Positions 5,971-8,250 of a stretch of 8,250 nt of DNA are shown here, in pieces. The notes under the pieces are model-generated. The model was not told where the DNA came from. It made no database searches and saw only the letters and a program-made list of their open reading frames with translations. How positions within the stretch are numbered: position 1 is the stretch's first letter; each line of letters begins with the position of its first letter. This DNA comes from Gammaproteobacteria bacterium (GTDB lineage Bacteria; Pseudomonadota; Gammaproteobacteria; SZUA-229): NCBI GenBank assembly GCA_027858635.1, contig JAQICG010000314.1, forward strand, positions 1 through 8,250. The letters run 5' to 3'. A program made the translations under genes and the position numbers.

Positions 5971-6017
5971 GTCTCTCCTTTTAAATACAGAAAAAATGTT
6001 TGCCGTTATGGAGAGAC
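5971..6017 (-). promoter_or_regulatory. Stem that sequesters the ribosome binding site of the solute-binding-protein gene
   Basis: In the minus-strand RNA, GUCUCUCC (plus 6010-6017) pairs perfectly over 8 bp with GGAGAGAC (plus 5971-5978), which contains the Shine-Dalgarno core and ends one base before the AUG. The loop is 31 nt and A/U-rich. When folded, the stem would hide the ribosome binding site, so translation could depend on ribosomes arriving from the upstream gene, on a protein or sRNA, on temperature or on a ligand. The pairing is directly visible; regulation is inference. Confidence 0.5.
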
Positions 6018-6065
6018 ACATGAACAGAGGCGGTTATTCCTGTTTATTTTTTATGAGCCACGTGA

Positions 6066-7037
6066 TTAGTTTTCGAACAGCTCCTTGCCCATGGAAAGAT
6101 AGACCTGATAGGCGTTGATGCGATTAGCTTCCTTGAACGCCGGTATGTTTTCAAACTCCGACCAGTCAACTTCTGCATAGGCTTCACCGAAAGGCGTGAG
6201 ATCATCAATCGCGTAACCCATGGTCTCACGTAGATAGGCCAGATAGCGGCGTGTCAGTGAAATAGTCGAAGCGGGATTTTTGGAAGCCGGGCCATGTCCG
6301 GGCACCAGCGCGGCCAGTCCGCCGGTTTCAAGCTCGGTCAAGGTTTTTAACCAGTGCCGGGTATCGGCATTGCCCACGAACGGCACCCGGCCTTCGAAGA
6401 TAATGTCACCGGAGAACAATACCAGATCCTGCTCAACCAGCATAGCCAGATCCCCTTCCGAATGTGCTTTGCCCAGATAGTTAATAGTGAAATCGAGGCC
6501 GCCGAGACTGAAGCGCTTCAGTCCGGAAATAATGGTATCGGGAACTACAATTCGGGTGTCCTCATTAACCCACGGCTTGAGTGAAAGCTGTCTCTCAAAC
6601 AGACGGTCTTCGGCGGCCTCGGAATGGATATAATCCAGAGACCCTTGAGGGGCAAAAATTTCAGCACCGAGTTCCTTGAAAACCTGCAAGCCGTAAATAT
6701 GGTCTGCATGGTAGTGACTCATCACCACGTATTTAACCGGATGGTCGGTTATTTTCCGGATGCGCTCAAGCAGAGCAGCAGCAAGTGAAGGGGTGCCCAG
6801 TGCATCAAACACCACCACGCCCGCATCGGTGACCACAAAGCCGGCGTTAGAGATAAAGCCTTCGTTGTCAGTGGCAATGCCGGCTTTACCGCTTACATAA
6901 TAAGCATGTTCTGAAACCTGCTCCACCTCCATGGGAACTGTGATGGGCGCATAATCCTCAGCCGAGGCAGGGAGCGATAAAAACAAAACGGCTAAAAAGA
7001 TCAGATGCGGTGAGCGTAGCTTCAGTGATTTATTCAT
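6066..7037 (-). CDS. Exported MBL-fold metallo-hydrolase, SoxH-like
   Basis: The 323-residue product is a metallo-beta-lactamase-fold hydrolase with a Sec signal peptide (residues 1-26, probable cleavage PASA-ED). The complete two-metal site is present: SHYHADH with H108, H110, D112 and H113, then H192 in GKAHSEGD, D211 in FSGDIIFEG and H248 in VPGHGP. Length and layout resemble SoxH and the 'quinoprotein relay system zinc metallohydrolase' proteins found near sulfur-oxidation or PQQ-enzyme genes. Substrate and true role of that group are poorly known, and glyoxalase II-like or beta-lactamase activity cannot be excluded. The ATG at 7037-7035 is chosen because it gives a full signal peptide; the ribosome binding site (GGAT) is weak. 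The binding-protein gene follows in the same direction after 96 nt, and both products are exported, which suggests a joint periplasmic role. Confidence 0.85.
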   Translation of the reverse strand: MNKSLKLRSPHLIFLAVLFLSLPASAEDYAPITVPMEVEQVSEHAYYVSGKAGIATDNEGFISNAGFVVTDAGVVVFDALGTPSLAAALLERIRKITDHPVKYVVMSHYHADHIYGLQVFKELGAEIFAPQGSLDYIHSEAAEDRLFERQLSLKPWVNEDTRIVVPDTIISGLKRFSLGGLDFTINYLGKAHSEGDLAMLVEQDLVLFSGDIIFEGRVPFVGNADTRHWLKTLTELETGGLAALVPGHGPASKNPASTISLTRRYLAYLRETMGYAIDDLTPFGEAYAEVDWSEFENIPAFKEANRINAYQVYLSMGKELFEN

Positions 7038-7271
7038 GGCGATCCAGATTAATAATATTGATAAAGTGTATTTCGAAGATCGAGTCTATGCCGGATATCA
7101 ATAAAACTCCAGCCCGAAGCGTCTGTCTTTTCAGGGAATAAAATGGTCAGTTATTTGTCGTAGAATTCATCACGGCGATCAGCCTAAGCTGGAAGCTGAG
7201 GCAGGTTGTAAAGGATGGCTTAAAAGCGTGTTTAGATTTCATGTTATCGGATGTAATACTATTATTTGGCA
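7038..7271. other. Intergenic region upstream of the SoxH-like gene
   Basis: This 234-nt spacer should carry the promoter of the hydrolase operon, but I find no good -35/-10 pair. One structure stands out: GCCT-a-AGCT / AGCT-g-AGGC at 7182-7202, an 8-bp stem with one internal mismatch and a 3-nt loop. It has no T-run, so it is not a clear terminator for the PH-domain gene that ends at 7272. I see no ORF of interest. Confidence 0.3.
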
Positions 7272-7676
7272 TTATGCGAATTCAACGCTTTCGATCTTTT
7301 TCTTTACATCCATGGGATTATCAATATTCTTGAAAATCAGATCGCTAATGCCTCGACCGGTTACTTTGATGGTTCCAAAACCAAATACCCGGCCAATGAC
7401 ACCTTGAATAATCTCTACTGTTTCAATAGATGAAATTTTCATTTCTTCAGATTTTCTGCTAATTATTCCTCGCTTTAAAATAACGCGCTTGTTGGTGACG
7501 CCTTGTTCAATGCTTCGTAGCCTGAGCCATTCCCATATAGCCAATAGCAATGTTAGGCCAAGCGTGGGGATCGCAAGAATTACCCAAATGGCCATTGGCA
7601 CCTTCGTAAACCAGTGGAGCTTGAATAACTCTCGTATTTGTTCGGTGTTTGATAACGAGTCCTGAATGTAACTCAT
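7272..7676 (-). CDS. Small membrane protein with bacterial PH domain (bPH_2 / YdbS-like)
   Basis: The 134-residue product has two closely spaced hydrophobic segments at about residues 22-50 (TKVPMAIWVILAIPTLGL and LLLAIWEWL) followed by a PF03703-type bacterial pleckstrin-homology domain at about 52-132. The domain hallmarks are VTNKRVILKRGIISRKSEEMK, IETVEIIQGVIGRVFGFGTI and KVTGRG. These proteins sit in the inner membrane with the PH domain outside the bilayer; their function is mostly unknown, though related YdbS/YdbT-type proteins have been linked to envelope stress or membrane traffic. The start is supported by AAGGAA (plus 7682-7687) shortly before the ATG. It is short compared with multi-domain YdbT proteins and similar to single-domain members. 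No operon partner is visible. Confidence 0.85.
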   Translation of the reverse strand: MSYIQDSLSNTEQIRELFKLHWFTKVPMAIWVILAIPTLGLTLLLAIWEWLRLRSIEQGVTNKRVILKRGIISRKSEEMKISSIETVEIIQGVIGRVFGFGTIKVTGRGISDLIFKNIDNPMDVKKKIESVEFA

Positions 7677-7737
7677 GGTTTTTCCTTTTTTAAAATCTAG
7701 AATAGGCTGGAAGTATACTGTAAATAGTACAGGCTCT

Positions 7738-7756
7738 AGTTAATAAAAAATTAACT
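7738..7756. promoter_or_regulatory. AT-rich perfect palindrome upstream of the PH-domain gene
   Basis: AGTTAAT at 7738-7744 and ATTAACT at 7750-7756 are exact inverse repeats separated by five A. The site lies about 62 nt upstream of the PH-protein start, close to where a promoter would be expected. It could be an operator or simply AT-rich spacer. A second short inverted pair (CTGTA/TACAG on the minus strand) lies between it and the gene. Confidence 0.25.
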
Positions 7757-7773
7757 AATACTCACCTCTGTGA

Positions 7774-7920
7774 TTTGTCCGGTATACAATGCTAGCGCAT
7801 GAGAAAAATGGACAGTGCTCTGTGCTTGATCTGCTAAAAAACGCGCAGCGGTTTTCGGTCAGGTGGAGTGTATGGTTAGGCGCATGAGCATAACCCAAAG
7901 ATTTGCCTAACAAACTGCCA
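7774..7920. other. attC-like recombination-site remnants (integron cassette type)
   Basis: GTTAGGC at 7875-7881 and GCCTAAC at 7905-7911 match the two conserved core boxes of integron attC sites (consensus GTTRRRY and RYYYAAC). They are ordered as at a junction where one attC ends and the next begins, with only 23 nt between them. A CGCATGAG follows the GTTAGGC box, and the same CGCATGAG appears 86 nt upstream (7795-7802) after a degenerate GCTAG. The outer halves of both putative attC sites are not recognisable, so at best these are remnants. GTTAGGC is also part of a 22-nt near-palindrome (7874-7895, 9 of 11 pairs, GGTTA...TAACC), which could instead be an operator. No integrase gene is in the window. 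An 80-codon minus-strand ORF spans this region but looks non-coding. Confidence 0.3.
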
Positions 7921-8007
7921 TGTGCTTGCTTTAATGCCGAGAGCAAATACTGCAACCAGAAGCCCACAGGACCATAACCAAAATGGAACTGGAACATTGT
8001 GAATAAG

Positions 8008-8133
8008 CTAAACCAACGTCACTTTTTCTGGCACCTCTAGTTGCTTGTAAACTATGCGTTCATGACCTTCTCCAATTTGTGCTTCTGAGCTGATATCTCC
8101 TGCGCGCAAAACACCAACCGATTGCTGCAACAT
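8008..8133 (-). CDS. Possible small gene or C-terminal gene remnant, unrecognised
   Basis: A 41-codon reading frame runs on the minus strand from the ATG at 8133 to a TAG at 8010-8008. The residue composition looks protein-like (for example GEGHERIVYKQLEVPEKVTL at about residues 21-40). The frame stays open upstream of the ATG for 10 more codons into the inverted repeat at 8149-8173, where a TGA closes it. No ribosome binding site precedes the ATG. It could therefore be the 3' end of a gene cut by the repeat, or a small cassette gene. I do not recognise the family. Confidence 0.3.
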   Translation of the reverse strand: MLQQSVGVLRAGDISSEAQIGEGHERIVYKQLEVPEKVTLV

Positions 8134-8148
8134 ACTAACAAGGCGTAT

Positions 8149-8250
8149 GGAAAGGATACCCTTCAATCAAGACCGTCAGCAGCAGGGATGCTGCTGCCGA
8201 GCGTACACGGATGTATTCTCAGCGCGTCTTGATTGAAGGGTATCCTTTCC
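8149..8250. repeat. 25-bp perfect inverted repeat enclosing two GGA-loop hairpins
   Basis: The 25 nt at 8149-8173 are the exact inverse complement of 8226-8250, at the very end of the window. The 52-nt interior contains two more hairpins on the plus strand. One has an 8-bp stem, CAGCAGCA/TGCTGCTG, with loop GGGA (8177-8196). The other has a 4-bp stem, TACA/TGTA, with loop CGGA (8204-8215). The second reads GTACACGGATGT, one base from the CsrA/RsmA selection consensus RUACARGGAUGU. A transcript would fold as one long closing stem with two GGA hairpins at its head. The element may extend past the window. It could be a repeated intergenic palindrome, a bidirectional terminator-like element, or part of a small RNA. 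Confidence 0.8.

Noticed and set aside
4769..6042. Shared 12-mer CGGTTATTCCTG near 6030-6041 and in the terminator at 4770-4781, flanking the binding-protein gene
   Set aside because: A 12-nt match between two sites is expected by chance about once or more in 8 kb, and no extended similarity surrounds it.
6020..6118. 32-codon plus-strand ORF with GGAGAG just before its ATG
   Set aside because: The ribosome-binding-like sequence is the other arm of the perfect inverted repeat that covers the minus-strand start site, and the frame runs antisense into the hydrolase gene; likely a by-product.
7755..7997. 80-codon minus-strand ORF upstream of the PH-domain gene
   Set aside because: No ribosome binding site, low-complexity composition rich in His, Ser and Phe, no family resemblance, and it crosses the attC-like boxes; probably a chance open frame.
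8149..8250. CRISPR repeat-spacer unit
   Set aside because: The two 25-nt repeats are inverted rather than direct, and only one spacer-like interval is present.

Overview
The window looks like chromosomal DNA from a gammaproteobacterium. The basis is the conserved block of a divergent rhlB, then trxA, then rho. Rho and thioredoxin match the Escherichia coli proteins closely, with the known catalytic and RNA-binding residues at nearly the same numbers. The SoxH-like hydrolase and the intergenic repeats would fit an environmental species, for example a sulfur-oxidising or methylotrophic lineage, but I cannot name one.

Layout. 1-208 (minus): start of the RNA helicase gene rhlB, cut by the window edge. 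403-729 (plus): trxA. 760-923: first copy of a ~165-nt palindromic repeat. 924-1067: structured, then C-rich, rho leader. 1068-2324 (plus): rho. 2440-2973 (plus): membrane-anchored retropepsin-like protease, tail to tail with an unknown lipoprotein gene (2977-3384, minus). 3570-4475 (minus): EamA/DMT transporter, preceded by a leader with an intrinsic terminator. 4761-4800: terminator. 4811-4978: second copy of the repeat, inverted. 5001-5969 (minus): periplasmic solute-binding protein. 6066-7037 (minus): exported SoxH-like metallo-beta-lactamase-fold hydrolase. 7272-7676 (minus): small membrane protein with a bacterial PH domain. 7677-8250: gene-poor accessory DNA with attC-like core sites, a possible small gene or remnant, and a 25-bp perfect inverted repeat enclosing two hairpins with GGA in the loop.

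How the parts may work together. rhlB, trxA and rho are housekeeping genes for RNA decay, thiol redox and transcription termination. The hydrolase and binding-protein genes are codirectional, 96 nt apart, and both products are exported, so they may form a small periplasmic module. No permease or ATPase is visible with them. The binding-protein start site lies inside a perfect 8-bp stem that could control its translation.

Most unusual signals: (1) two inverted copies of one palindromic repeat, one inside the rho leader and one between a gene and its apparent terminator; (2) the terminator-containing leader of the transporter; (3) the Shine-Dalgarno-occluding stem of the binding-protein gene; (4) the right-edge inverted repeat with two CsrA/RsmA-like GGA hairpins; (5) attC-like half sites. 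I found no complete transposase, CRISPR array, rRNA or tRNA gene.
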